DNA from: Phycisphaerales bacterium
Lineage (GTDB): Bacteria > Planctomycetota > Phycisphaerae > Phycisphaerales > SM1A02
Length of the DNA stretch: 64,000 bases
Direction of reading: 5' to 3'
Assembly: GCA_014238785.1 (NCBI GenBank)
Contig: JABAAL010000011.1
Span: 1 to 64,000, forward strand
Positions 8,492 to 18,700 of this stretch are shown in pieces. The position numbers and the translations under genes are program-made. The notes beneath the pieces were generated by a model. It searched no databases and was not told where the DNA came from. It was given only the letters and a program-made list of their open reading frames with translations. How positions within the stretch are numbered: position 1 is the stretch's first letter; each line of letters opens with the position of its first letter.

Positions 8492-11400
8492 ATGATTAAT
8501 TATTGCACTTCCGTTTTTGTCGCGCTTTGTATTTTGTTGTCCACAGCACATGGCGCAAAGCCTGCGCAATTGGACTATGCGATTACGCTTGGCGAAGAGA
8601 CATTTGATCCACAAACTAAGGTGATTACGACACCAACGGAGTGGGAAGCAGTATCGCAACATGGCAATGACCTTCGGCTTGTTCAATTCGATGGACCAAT
8701 TCAAGAGTCGTGGATACAGGTAATGCGAAAATCGGGGATTACGCCGTTGCAATATATTCATCCTTTTACGTATATTACGTGGGCCGATTCTCAAAGTAGA
8801 GATAACGCAGAGGGCTTTCCCCACGTTCGATGGTCAGGCGATTTTCTTAATGGGTATCGAGTGTTACCAAAGTGGCGAAACTTAAGTCCTCAACCTATCG
8901 ATTCAAAAGTTATGGTTTACAAAGGTGTAGAGCTTGAAGGAGTGCTCGAACAACTTCGAGATGCTGGAGCAAAACGAATGGACCATCATTCTCTTGACTC
9001 TCGTTTTGAAATTGTTTCTTTTGTTGCTCCCGGAAGTTCGTATCTTGAAATTTCTAGAATCCCTGGGATTTTTACAGTGCAACCAAAGCCAACTGATGGT
9101 GGTTTACGGAGTGAAATGAGTAACCAAGTGAATGCCGGTAACATCGACGCGGGCGGTATGGCGTACCCTGGGTATCAAGACTGGCTCAATGCAGCTGCAG
9201 GTGTAACGGGCGATGGTGTCATCGTTGCAGTTGTTGATGGCGGATCAGATGAAAATCATGTAGATTTGAGCGGCCAGTTTGTTGCATGCAGTGGACAGAG
9301 TTGCGGCGGAAGTGCTTCAAGTTCACACGGGACACACTGTGCAGGAACAATTGGAGCAACTGGCGTCAGTGGCAGCACAGATAGTAATGGGTTCCTGCAA
9401 GGGCAAGGTGTAGCGCCGGGCGTTTCACTCCTTGAGCAAGTTTATTCACCTGTTTATCAACAACCAGGAGGCATGACACAGTTAATGGTCGAGTCACGCC
9501 AAAACGGCGCGCTCGCTTCAAGTAATAGTTGGGGACCAGCAGGTTCACCTCAAGGCTACGACATCGATACACTTGAAGTTGACATTGCAGTTCGGGATGC
9601 TGATCCAGATGTAGAGGGCAACCAACAATTTACCTATGTGCTAGCAATTATGAACGGTAATGGTGGCACGAGTTCACAGGGTTCGCCTGATGAAGCGAAA
9701 AATATTATTACTGTTGGCTCCACGAAGATGCGAGACGGCGGTGGGAATCAATACACAGCAATAAATGATATTTCGAGCAACTCTGCACACGGGCCTTGTC
9801 TTGATGGAAGGACTATTCCACACATCGTAGCGCCCGGTTGCCAAACACTTTCAACAGTTCCGGGCTCGTATAGTTTGATGTGCGGCACAAGTATGGCATG
9901 TCCACAAGTTGCAGGCGGCGTTGCACTCTTTGTTGAGCAATATCGAACTGCGTATGGAATTGATCCAACTCCTGCACTAACTAAAGCAGCATTCACCGCA
10001 TCGGCAATAGACCTTGCAGGGAATAACGATGCAGATGGTGGAACCCTTGGTCATGTATTTGATTCTAAACAAGGGTGGGGTAGAATGGATTTGGATTCTC
10101 TTCTTGTACATGATGAAGGTAGTGTTCGGTATTACGACGCTCCCGTTGTGCTTGAACAGACAGGCGAGCAATGGTCTGCAACGGTCTCGCCACTTGACCC
10201 ATCAAAGCCAATGAAAATCATGTTGGTATGGACCGATGCCCTTGGACACGGACTTGGTGGGAGTACGCCTGCGTGGAATAATGATCTTGACTTAACTGTT
10301 TCTGTAGGTTCTGCTTTGTATAGAGGTAACAACATCGGGTCGCAAGGTTGGTCAATAACGGGCGGCAGTGCGGATGATAAAAATAATACTGAAGGTGTAT
10401 TCCTTGGACCAATTCCTCCAGGACAAGCAACTATTACAGTAACAGCAGCGAACCTTAACTCGGATGGTATTCCAAATGAGGGCGATGGCATCGATCAAGA
10501 TTTTTCGGTTGTTTGTTACAACTGTGCTTCTGAGCCAGATTTTTCAATGGCAATTGAACCAAGTTTAGTAGAAGTATGCGCGCCAGAAGAAACAGTCTGT
10601 ACAGTTTCGATTGGACAATTGATGGGCTATGACAATGAAGTAGTACTATCAGTCGTAACGAACTCTGGAATTCTTCATGATCTTTCTGCGTTTACTGTTG
10701 TACCGCCTGCTGAAGTAGAGTTGTATTTGAATATCCCGGAATCTGTAGAAGAGGGGGAACATATAGTACAAGTGGTTGGTATTGCACCTGCCGATGGATC
10801 CATGCACGAAGCCTCTGTGCTCGTTCGAGTTTCAAGTGGGCTGTCTTCAGTTCCAACGCTTCAAGAACCATATGATGGCGAGACAGAGATCCCACTGGCA
10901 CCTACATTTAGTTGGTTAGATGATGATTCAGCCATGTCTTGGCGATTGCAGATATCAACATCATCTTCTGATTCTGGTATTTTTTATGATGCTTCTGATA
11001 TTTTTGAAGCGGAACATGCACTGCCATTCATACTTGATTCGAATACACCATTCTTCTGGAGAGTTCGTGCAAGTAATAATTGCGGAGAGAGTGCCTGGGC
11101 TCAGTGGTGGACTTTTAGAACAACGGATGCGATGATGATTCTTCTTGTTGACGACGACGACAATTCTCCTGACGTTCGATCTGACTACACAGATATGCTC
11201 GACGAAGCAGGCATCTTGTACGAGATACACGACACCAATAATTCGAATAACGAACCTTCTATAGAAGAGTTGCAGGGCTATCCACTTGTGATTTGGTTCA
11301 CCGGTGACGAGTGGGGTGGATTTGCAGGTCCAGGTAGTACAGGTGAAGCGGCACTCGCTTCATACATTGACAATAGTGGGTATCTCCTACTCTCAAGTCA

Positions 11401-11911
11401 AGATTATTTATACGATAATGGGCTCACTCCATTTGGACAAAGTTACCTTGGTATAGGTAGTTTCAATAGCGATGTGAATCAATCAACTGTAACAGGGGAA
11501 AACATGTTTGAGAATGTTGGTTCCGTGAATTTAGCGTACCCATTTACAAACTACAGTGATGAAGTGGATGCTTCGCAAGAAGCACAACTCGCTTTTAGTG
11601 GTTCAGCAGGAAATGCTGGAACACAACTTGAGGGCGAGCAAGGTGGGGGCGCTGTGTTCCTTGGCTTCCCAATCGAAGCAATGCCAGCGCCCGCTCAACA
11701 ATTACTTATGGGTACAATCTTAGAATGGATGGGTGGGGGCAGTGAACCTTGTGCCGCTGACTGCGATAACGACGGCGTCGTTGGAGTGAGTGACCTGCTT
11801 GCAATTATCGACGCTTGGGGTACGAATGCAGGATGCGATCTAAACGGTGATGGAAACATCGATGTTGTTGACCTTCTTGAAGTTGTTGGTAGCTGGGGCG
11901 AGTGCCCGTAA
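8492..11911 (+). CDS. Secreted subtilisin-family (S8) serine protease with dockerin-like tail
   Basis: The 1139-residue protein has an N-terminal signal peptide (CTSVFVALCILLSTAHGA). The catalytic triad is intact: D249 (VAVVDGG), H279 (SHGTHCAGT) and S467 (GTSMACP). A long pro-region of about 200 residues precedes the protease domain. After it come a jelly-roll P-domain-like region, beta-sandwich modules (an FN3-like part near 800-880), and a Rossmann-like stretch starting MMILLVDDDDNSP. The C-terminus carries two Ca-binding dockerin-like repeats (CDNDGVVGVSDLLAIIDAWG and CDLNGDGNIDVVDLL), ending SWGECP. It probably degrades extracellular protein; the tail may anchor or sort it. It stands alone, 150 nt after asnS. 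Confidence 0.92.
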   Translation: MINYCTSVFVALCILLSTAHGAKPAQLDYAITLGEETFDPQTKVITTPTEWEAVSQHGNDLRLVQFDGPIQESWIQVMRKSGITPLQYIHPFTYITWADSQSRDNAEGFPHVRWSGDFLNGYRVLPKWRNLSPQPIDSKVMVYKGVELEGVLEQLRDAGAKRMDHHSLDSRFEIVSFVAPGSSYLEISRIPGIFTVQPKPTDGGLRSEMSNQVNAGNIDAGGMAYPGYQDWLNAAAGVTGDGVIVAVVDGGSDENHVDLSGQFVACSGQSCGGSASSSHGTHCAGTIGATGVSGSTDSNGFLQGQGVAPGVSLLEQVYSPVYQQPGGMTQLMVESRQNGALASSNSWGPAGSPQGYDIDTLEVDIAVRDADPDVEGNQQFTYVLAIMNGNGGTSSQGSPDEAKNIITVGSTKMRDGGGNQYTAINDISSNSAHGPCLDGRTIPHIVAPGCQTLSTVPGSYSLMCGTSMACPQVAGGVALFVEQYRTAYGIDPTPALTKAAFTASAIDLAGNNDADGGTLGHVFDSKQGWGRMDLDSLLVHDEGSVRYYDAPVVLEQTGEQWSATVSPLDPSKPMKIMLVWTDALGHGLGGSTPAWNNDLDLTVSVGSALYRGNNIGSQGWSITGGSADDKNNTEGVFLGPIPPGQATITVTAANLNSDGIPNEGDGIDQDFSVVCYNCASEPDFSMAIEPSLVEVCAPEETVCTVSIGQLMGYDNEVVLSVVTNSGILHDLSAFTVVPPAEVELYLNIPESVEEGEHIVQVVGIAPADGSMHEASVLVRVSSGLSSVPTLQEPYDGETEIPLAPTFSWLDDDSAMSWRLQISTSSSDSGIFYDASDIFEAEHALPFILDSNTPFFWRVRASNNCGESAWAQWWTFRTTDAMMILLVDDDDNSPDVRSDYTDMLDEAGILYEIHDTNNSNNEPSIEELQGYPLVIWFTGDEWGGFAGPGSTGEAALASYIDNSGYLLLSSQDYLYDNGLTPFGQSYLGIGSFNSDVNQSTVTGENMFENVGSVNLAYPFTNYSDEVDASQEAQLAFSGSAGNAGTQLEGEQGGGAVFLGFPIEAMPAPAQQLLMGTILEWMGGGSEPCAADCDNDGVVGVSDLLAIIDAWGTNAGCDLNGDGNIDVVDLLEVVGSWGECP

Positions 11912-12227
11912 TATCAAACCCAATTGGGGCCAGACACTATGGCGCAGGCCAGAACCCTATGGGGCAGCAGTTGCCGATAATAAGAGGGTTTTAGTAGTCT
12001 TCATCTAATGTTTTGGCTATTTTTGCATCTTAAATTGTGTTCTAAGGGGGTCCGATATTGACTTTAAACGGTGAATTTCGATATTTGTCGAGCGGTGAAT
12101 GGGTATCAAACGATTGTAGGGTTGTCCATGGTCTGAGTTCCAATGGTTGGCGCTCCAAGGACACTGTCTTTGACAGAACGAAAACGCCTCGTGGATAAGA
12201 GGCTTACAACGCAAAAGGGGTTTTGCC
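11912..12227 (+). other. Intergenic leader with tandem repeat and three hairpins
   Basis: This 316-nt stretch holds no supported gene. Just after the protease stop is an imperfect tandem repeat (11928-11946 and 11947-11966, both beginning GGCCAGA and containing CTATGG). An 8-base direct repeat CGGTGAAT occurs at 12069 and 12093. Three hairpins then lie in a row before the next start codon: CTGTC/GACAG (12164-12176), GCCTC/GAGGC (12186-12203), and GCAAAA-GGGG-TTTTGC (12211-12226), whose loop is the likely ribosome-binding site. I do not recognise a cobalamin riboswitch core. Confidence 0.5.
12211..12226 (+). promoter_or_regulatory. Hairpin presenting the ribosome-binding site of the B12-binding-like gene
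   Basis: GCAAAA (12211-12216) pairs with TTTTGC (12221-12226), leaving GGGG in a tight four-base loop one base before the GTG start at 12228. AAGGGG is the only Shine-Dalgarno candidate, so pairing here would change ribosome access. Confidence 0.5.
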
Positions 12228-12932
12228 GTGAACACAGATACTTTTATTGAAAAACTATTTCCGCTCCTCATAACAGGCGATCGACCTGCTGCCCGCGCTT
12301 TTGTTGCAGAAGCAATTACAAGCGGCTGGTCAGCCGAAGAGATTTCCGAGAATGGCTTTTGGCCAGTTCTTGATGCAATCAATACGCTCTACCGATCATA
12401 TCAGATGACAAGTGTCGCGCACCACTACGCCACTCGCCTTCTTCGATCGCTGGTGGACCAAGTTCAAGCAGGCTATACACAACAAGCATGTAATAACAAA
12501 AACATCCTTCTTTTCTGTGGACCTAGCGAAGCGGACGACCTTGCAGCGCAAATCGTTGCAGACCTTTGCGAAGCAGATGGTTGGGAAGTGAAGTTTGGCG
12601 GCGGCGGTGTTCCAGCAGACGAAATTCTTGCAGAAACAAATGAATGCAAACCGGATGCACTCTGCATGTTCTCGTCCGCTCCATGTGATGCACCACATAT
12701 CCGAAACATTATTGACACAATCAAAACAATCGGTGCTTCGCCAAATACACAAATAGCCGTTGGTGGCGGACTCTTTAATCGAGTTGAAGGTCTTGCTGAA
12801 GAAATCGGCGCGGATCTTTGGGCAAGTTCGCCTGCAGAGTTAAAAACTAAACTCACGACGGAGTCAACCCGACGTGCAACGGAAGATCAACGAACTGTTG
12901 GCAAGAACGTGCGCCCACGCAAAGCTGCATAA
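12228..12932 (+). CDS. B12-binding-domain-like protein lacking the usual cobalt-ligand motif
   Basis: The 234-residue protein, starting at GTG, has the two-part layout of cobalamin-binding photoreceptor or methionine-synthase-type modules. A four-helix cap (about 1-85, ending YRSYQMTSVAHHYATRLLR) is followed by a Rossmann-like domain (NILLFCGPSEADDLAAQIVADLCEADGWEV...GGGGVPADEIL, then QIAVGGGLFN). The EH of the CarH-type cap motif reads HH here, and the DxHxxG motif that supplies the lower cobalt ligand is not present. It may bind B12 base-on, bind another ligand, or sense something else. The C-terminus is basic (GKNVRPRKAA). It stands alone behind a structured leader, with a strong terminator after it. 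Confidence 0.72.
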   Translation: MNTDTFIEKLFPLLITGDRPAARAFVAEAITSGWSAEEISENGFWPVLDAINTLYRSYQMTSVAHHYATRLLRSLVDQVQAGYTQQACNNKNILLFCGPSEADDLAAQIVADLCEADGWEVKFGGGGVPADEILAETNECKPDALCMFSSAPCDAPHIRNIIDTIKTIGASPNTQIAVGGGLFNRVEGLAEEIGADLWASSPAELKTKLTTESTRRATEDQRTVGKNVRPRKAA

Positions 12933-12959
12933 ACGCAGGCAATTCAAAGGTAAAACCCA

Positions 12960-12997
12960 ATGACGCAACGAGTTACGCTCGTTGCGTCATTTTTTTA
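12960..12997 (+). terminator. Intrinsic terminator
   Basis: ATGACGCAACGAG (12960-12972) pairs perfectly with CTCGTTGCGTCAT (12978-12990) across a 5-nt loop and is followed by a run of seven Ts. It ends transcription of the B12-binding-like gene 28 nt after its stop. Confidence 0.95.
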
Positions 12998-13012
12998 TGT
13001 TAAGATACTTTC

Positions 13013-15667
13013 ATGAAAAATAAAATGTATACAGGTGTCCTTGTCCTAATCACATCGTTGCTGATATTTGCACAGGAAACGAATGCGCAGGCGATTCCAC
13101 TGCTTACTGACCCAATTAAAGTACGTGAGCTAGAACTCATGTCGAACAAACTAGGCATGACAAGCGCGCAGCGTGAAGCAATTTTAGAAGTATACGATCG
13201 ATATCTTGTAGATTTTGCAAGAGTACGCGTTGGCGAGATTGCTGACTTTGAAAACGGGATTGCAGACGCAGCGGAAACCTTCGGATTCATGCAATTCAAT
13301 ATTCCAGAAAGACAACTGGTTGAGGGGCTCATCAAGCAAGCCAGACGCGCTATGTCTGCAATACACAGATCAGACACGCAATTCTTCGATGAACTCGCGG
13401 CGATGTTGACTGAAAAGCAACTTATTATTCTCAATAGAGAACGAATTGCCCGAGAGCTAGAAGCGTACAACATCTTTACAACACAACTCATGGGTCAGTT
13501 GAACAGGGGTGCAAGGACGGACATGCGTAAAATATTCGCCCAACTTGATGTCGATTCGAGTATCGAATCGGATGAACTCTTAGACCAATACGACACCAGA
13601 TACATCAAGCAAGTAAAACAGAGTTTTAATGCGATCATTGAAGCCGTTGGACATGTTCTTGACCAAATAGATGAACTTGGGCTTCGAGACATGGACCAGC
13701 AGGCAATGATGATGCAGTTCATGATGGATGAAACAGCGCTCGATGATTTAAAAGTACGTGGAGATTTACTTTTAATGCCGTTGGTCAAACAAGCCTACGA
13801 TCTTAGCCAACTCAATTGGTCAACGTGGAGAAAACTTGACGCAATTCTTGACCAAGAGAATGCTCGGAACTTGCAAGGGTATTATTTTAAAAGGTCATTT
13901 AGCGATGCTGTCCGAGGGGGGAATAGAATTGAAGGGTATATAGACCGTGCACTTACCCTGAAGGAGATTGAAGATTGGAAAAAAGTGGAACTTATAGATC
14001 TTCGCGATACATTTCGCTCAAAGTGGAAAAATCGCACATCGGCACATGCATCTTTGCTTGAAAAATCACGCCAAAACCAGACAATTGCAACGATGAGTCG
14101 AGAGGTAGGTACGGAGTTCGATGAAAAACTTACTAAGTTAAAAGATGGCAGGCGCGACTACATTGAAGCTACGGAATCAAAAATCAATGGCATACTTGGA
14201 AAAGAGCTCGTTGCAAAATTGAAAGACACTAAAAAATCAACTCCTATGGAGTTGTTCGTAGGCAATTCCGTTGCAGTAAGTAATGGAGATTCCTCTGCTG
14301 GCGTACACGTTGCAGTCTCAACTTCTTCAACCGAACTATCTCAAGAAGAATTCGATGCAATGGTGGAGTCTGGTGAAATTCAAGTGAGTTCCTCTTCTTC
14401 AGATGGCGGGACATTTATTGCAAGCGGATCAGCTGAATTCGGGTCAACTGAATTTGAATCAACTGAATTATCTGGTGAAGAATTCACGGGCACACTCGAA
14501 AAATCAGAGTCAACAAAACTCTACGGTGGTGCAACTATTCCAAAACCGATTACCCCATCATTTCCAGAGAGGGCAGCTATAGTTCTTGGTCTTGATGAAA
14601 GTGGTGCGATGATTATTAGCGCCGTCTACGATGAATACCGTGAGAAATACAGCGTTGCAAATAAAGAAATTTCTACGAGGTCTAAAGTAATTAGTGAAGA
14701 TAAGGAGTTGTCAAACGCAAAGCGAGTGCGATCTATTCGCGACGCTAGCGACGTTGCGGCTGAAGCAGTTGCATCGCTCGATCAATCATTTTTCGATGAC
14801 CTAGCGGCTATCACTTCATTAGAACGAGACGAGACAAATCTGAAGATGCTCGAACATCATCGTGCGCGTCAGCGAACTGCTGCACCTGAAGATCCATTTG
14901 GCTGGCGCGGAGGCGAAGGTGATACGATTGACCTTGTTGGGTTGTACGTTATGTCTGATGTTTCGGATGAACTCCAAGAAGGACTATTGCAAGAATCTAT
15001 GCAAGAGATACGCAGTGCGATGCAAGAGTACCACAGTAAAGTTGAAGATGCACATGGCGCTTTCGTTGAAGCCACATATGCTATGAATCACATGCAAGAT
15101 GCTATGTTTATAATGCAAGAAAATAATCGAGATGGCAGTGGGGCGCAGGCAATACAAAAAAGATGGCAAGATTCATTTACGAGCGTTCGTGATGCAAGAC
15201 GAAGTCTACTCCTTATCAATCAAACGGTTATGGATTCTCTTTTAGCGAAAGTTCCAGAGGCAGATTTTTGGAAAATTAGGATGGAGTTTGTTTCAAAGGC
15301 GTATCCCGATGTCTTCAAAAAGGGATCTGATTTGACAACTATGTTGACTGCCGCGAATGCCATTGCTGCACTTGAAACTTCGCAGGCGAGCAAACTCGCT
15401 TCGATTACTGATGCGTATAGATCGGAGTATTGGGCATTGTGCGAATCCATGATTAGTAACCATAAATCCAATGCCTCTGCTAAAAGTGGAGAGGGGATGA
15501 TGAGTAAGGAAGACATCCACAGGCAACTTAGTCTGGAAACACTTCGTTTTGAACGTAAAGAGTTAAACGATCGACTTCGAATGCGCTTGCGAATGGTATT
15601 AAACGAAGAGCAAGTAAAAGACGTGCCCGGACTTCGCCCTTCAGTTGCAGCCGCTAACGAATGGTAG
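13013..15667 (+). CDS. Secreted alpha-helical protein with internal duplication, function unknown
   Basis: I do not recognise a named family. The 884-residue protein has a signal peptide (MYTGVLVLITSLLIFAQETNAQA), so it acts in the periplasm or outside the cell. Nearly all of the rest is predicted helix rich in charged residues. The N-terminal part (LGMTSAQREAILEVYDRYLVDF, then FFDELAAMLTEKQ...NRERIARELEAYN) is repeated in diverged form from about residue 515 (LGLDESGAMIISAVYDEYREKY, then FFDDLAAITSLERDE). The halves are joined by a Ser/Thr/Glu-rich linker (about 420-505) with repeated ELSGEEF/ELSQEEF-like motifs. The start is not supported by a clear Shine-Dalgarno site; a second ATG lies three codons on. 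Confidence 0.8.
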   Translation: MKNKMYTGVLVLITSLLIFAQETNAQAIPLLTDPIKVRELELMSNKLGMTSAQREAILEVYDRYLVDFARVRVGEIADFENGIADAAETFGFMQFNIPERQLVEGLIKQARRAMSAIHRSDTQFFDELAAMLTEKQLIILNRERIARELEAYNIFTTQLMGQLNRGARTDMRKIFAQLDVDSSIESDELLDQYDTRYIKQVKQSFNAIIEAVGHVLDQIDELGLRDMDQQAMMMQFMMDETALDDLKVRGDLLLMPLVKQAYDLSQLNWSTWRKLDAILDQENARNLQGYYFKRSFSDAVRGGNRIEGYIDRALTLKEIEDWKKVELIDLRDTFRSKWKNRTSAHASLLEKSRQNQTIATMSREVGTEFDEKLTKLKDGRRDYIEATESKINGILGKELVAKLKDTKKSTPMELFVGNSVAVSNGDSSAGVHVAVSTSSTELSQEEFDAMVESGEIQVSSSSSDGGTFIASGSAEFGSTEFESTELSGEEFTGTLEKSESTKLYGGATIPKPITPSFPERAAIVLGLDESGAMIISAVYDEYREKYSVANKEISTRSKVISEDKELSNAKRVRSIRDASDVAAEAVASLDQSFFDDLAAITSLERDETNLKMLEHHRARQRTAAPEDPFGWRGGEGDTIDLVGLYVMSDVSDELQEGLLQESMQEIRSAMQEYHSKVEDAHGAFVEATYAMNHMQDAMFIMQENNRDGSGAQAIQKRWQDSFTSVRDARRSLLLINQTVMDSLLAKVPEADFWKIRMEFVSKAYPDVFKKGSDLTTMLTAANAIAALETSQASKLASITDAYRSEYWALCESMISNHKSNASAKSGEGMMSKEDIHRQLSLETLRFERKELNDRLRMRLRMVLNEEQVKDVPGLRPSVAAANEW

Positions 15668-15716
15668 GCGCTATTACCTCATATGCTATGAGAGCAGCAG
15701 TTAAGTGACACTTGTT

Positions 15717-18700
15717 TTAACAAGGACCCCAATTACTCACGATGAGCAAAATGTCACCAACGTCGACAATGCCACTTTCGTCTAAATCAAAATCTGGATT
15801 GACTGTGCCCCAAGCGCCAATAATCGCAAGGATGTCGCCAACTGCTACAAAACCATCGCCATCAATATCAGCAGGGCAGTTTACAACTACTTCGGTAGCA
15901 TTGAAGTAAATACCAATGCCTGGACCATTTGATCCGAGGTCAATTACCGCAGCAAGATCCTCAACACCATCATTATTAAAGTTACCATGCTTGACCTTCA
16001 CAGGTTCGCTACCTGATCCTGAAGCATCACCCTCTGAAAGAATTACTGTTCCGCCAGGAGAAGCAGTGTCGTTTCGAATGACGGTAAGTTCTCTATTTCC
16101 TGATATAACGCCGATGAAGGAGACAACAATATCTTCGTCGCCATCATTATCAAAGTCATAGACCGTGAGAGAATCAGGATCTGTTCCGATTGAAAATGTC
16201 GAGGTATTACCAAGTTCGGATCCATTGTCACGAACCGGGGAAACAACATCGCTAAGAAGTACACTTAGTGAACCGCTTGTTTCATTTACAGTGATTACAT
16301 CATTATCGCCATCATCATCGATGTCGAAAAGTACAAGTTCGACTGGACCGCTTCCCGAAGGTAAGGGATTGCCTAAAGGATCACCCAACGGAACGGTAGC
16401 GACGGTACCATCGCCATTCCCATCCATCACACGAACTTTTGTGCTTGCCGTATCAAGGACAATAAGATCTATATCCTTGTCTGTATTGATATCACCTGGA
16501 TCGATGTCGCCTGGGAACGGAATACTAATGGAATTGGTATGTGTGAAATTTATAGCTTTTGATCTAAAGGTCGTTTTGTTTAAAACAGAAGCATTCAAGG
16601 AACTACAAGCAACAATAATGTCATCTCGACTCAGTCCAGTCTCTTCTACAAAGTCAGTTATAGTAATAAACATTGGCCCACTGTCTGTCGAAACATCGGT
16701 TTCTTTCGTGAATGTCCCTGTATTATCGTTTGACAAAATCGAAACGGTATCGCTTCCATTATTCGCTACTACTAAATCATTTGCAGTGCCATCGTCATTG
16801 AGGTCGCCGACTTCTATGTCCATGGGATCGATACCTACTAAAATTGGATTGCTTTCTGTAAAGCCAAGCCATGTGTTCCCACTCATACCATTATTGAACA
16901 AGATGACAACGCTTCCGTTTGCTCCGCCGGTTGCTGGAATAGATATTGCAACGTCTGAAAAGTTGTCGTTATTTAAATCCGCAACAACGATATCGCTTGG
17001 CACGTTTGCAGAAGATAAATCATGTGTACTTTCGGTTCCGAAAAGAATTGGTCCCGTGGTTTCTACGACTACTTCATGGCTGCTGCGAAGTGCTATTGGA
17101 GAACTCCATCGAATTGAAAGATTAGACGGGAGCCCAGAGTTATAGACAACAGTTGGCTCTCCACTAGAAGATCCAACGCTTATCAAGTCAAGTGAATCTC
17201 CAACCTCTGGTGTCCACTCTCTATTCCAACGTAAGTCTATTGAACATGACATGTCAACAGCACCAGAAATTGCAAGATGGTCGTGTGATACTCCCGAAGT
17301 AAGCCCATACATATCAAATGGCATTGAGCCGACGAGCCGACCGGAGGCATCTCCATCTCCTTGATGCATTAGGAACCCTTGAATTTGGAAGGAACCAGTA
17401 TCCCTACCAGCTGTCGACAAAACACTTCCGTTATTTGTTAGATCACCTACGAGCCAACCATCGAAGTTACATATCGCATCACGTTCAAGCAATATTTCCC
17501 CTACATTAAGTGTTATATTTTCAAATGAAACATTACCACGATCGAGATTTAGCCCACCTTTCACGATGATATCACCATCTTTAAACGTAACAGTTGCGCC
17601 GTTTCCAAAAGCATCTACTCGTAGTGGGCGAGAAGCAGCGTCAAGGATGAGTAAATTCCAGTTGAGCGCAAGGGTGAAGCTTCCTTCAGTAAAAAACATG
17701 CCATGTATTTGTGCTGTTTGATCAAAAGTTACGTCGCTATATCCAGTTGAACTGAAGAGACAATTCGAGCCAGTATTGGGTACACCCTGAGGTAACCAGT
17801 TCTCTGAATCATAGAAGTAGTCACTATTCGAACCAGACCAAATCCAAAAATCATTTGAGCCAAAAGCATGTTCGTATGCTCCCATGTCAACGACCGGACC
17901 ACCAGAAGATGGGGGTACACCAGTGTCTGCTGTGTAAGGGTCATCAACAACTCGGGCATTTCCATCAAGGTCTTTAGGAGATGAAACTAGAGTCGTGTCA
18001 CCCGCATCGATGCAGGGAGAGCGTTGAAGCAGACGAAAGTTTTCGTCACCTGTACCGGGTAGACCGTCGCCGCCGAACTCATCAAGGAATCGCGGGTGGG
18101 CGCCTATGTTTCCTATTCCACCAAGATTCTGGTCAAGGAATTGAATGCAGTTGTAATTACCGCTCCATGCGGTTGCATAAAATTGTGCGTTGTCCCCAAA
18201 GTCATCCGTGTTACCCCAAAGAATAGTATTCGTACTTTGTAAAGCGCTGAATTCGGAATAAATGCCACCAATACTGCCGCCATGGTTCTGCACGATGGTT
18301 GAGTTTATTGAATCAAAATATTGACCCGTGTTGTAAATTGCCCCACCTCTAATGTCAGCTTGGTTCGCAATAATGAGCATATTGTTTATCTGGCAATAGC
18401 CAACGTTGCTAATGGCTCCACCATAATTAGCCTTGTTGTTTGCAAGCACACATCGGTTCATCAGAATGGCGTCCAAACTAGAATGTGTGGCAACGGCTCC
18501 ACCTTCAGATGCTACGTTATTCCTAATTAGGCAGCTCCGAACGATACATGGAACTGGAATAACCCCGCCCGAGGATTTTACAATAATGCCACCACCGTAT
18601 TTATTACTACCAGATCCATCTGCATTTCCTCCAACGATAGATACACCATCAAGTATTGGTGATGCCGTGGAAATACCTTCAGCAGTTACAACATGGTACG

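Noticed and set aside
11970-11980. GCCGATAA, a match to the sigma-28 -10 element
   Set aside because: No TAAA-type -35 at the required spacing and no flagellar gene downstream.
16165-17145. 326-codon open frame opposite the FG-GAP gene
   Set aside because: Mirrors the Asp/Gly repeat codons of the real gene; Ser/Pro/Thr-rich antisense artefact.
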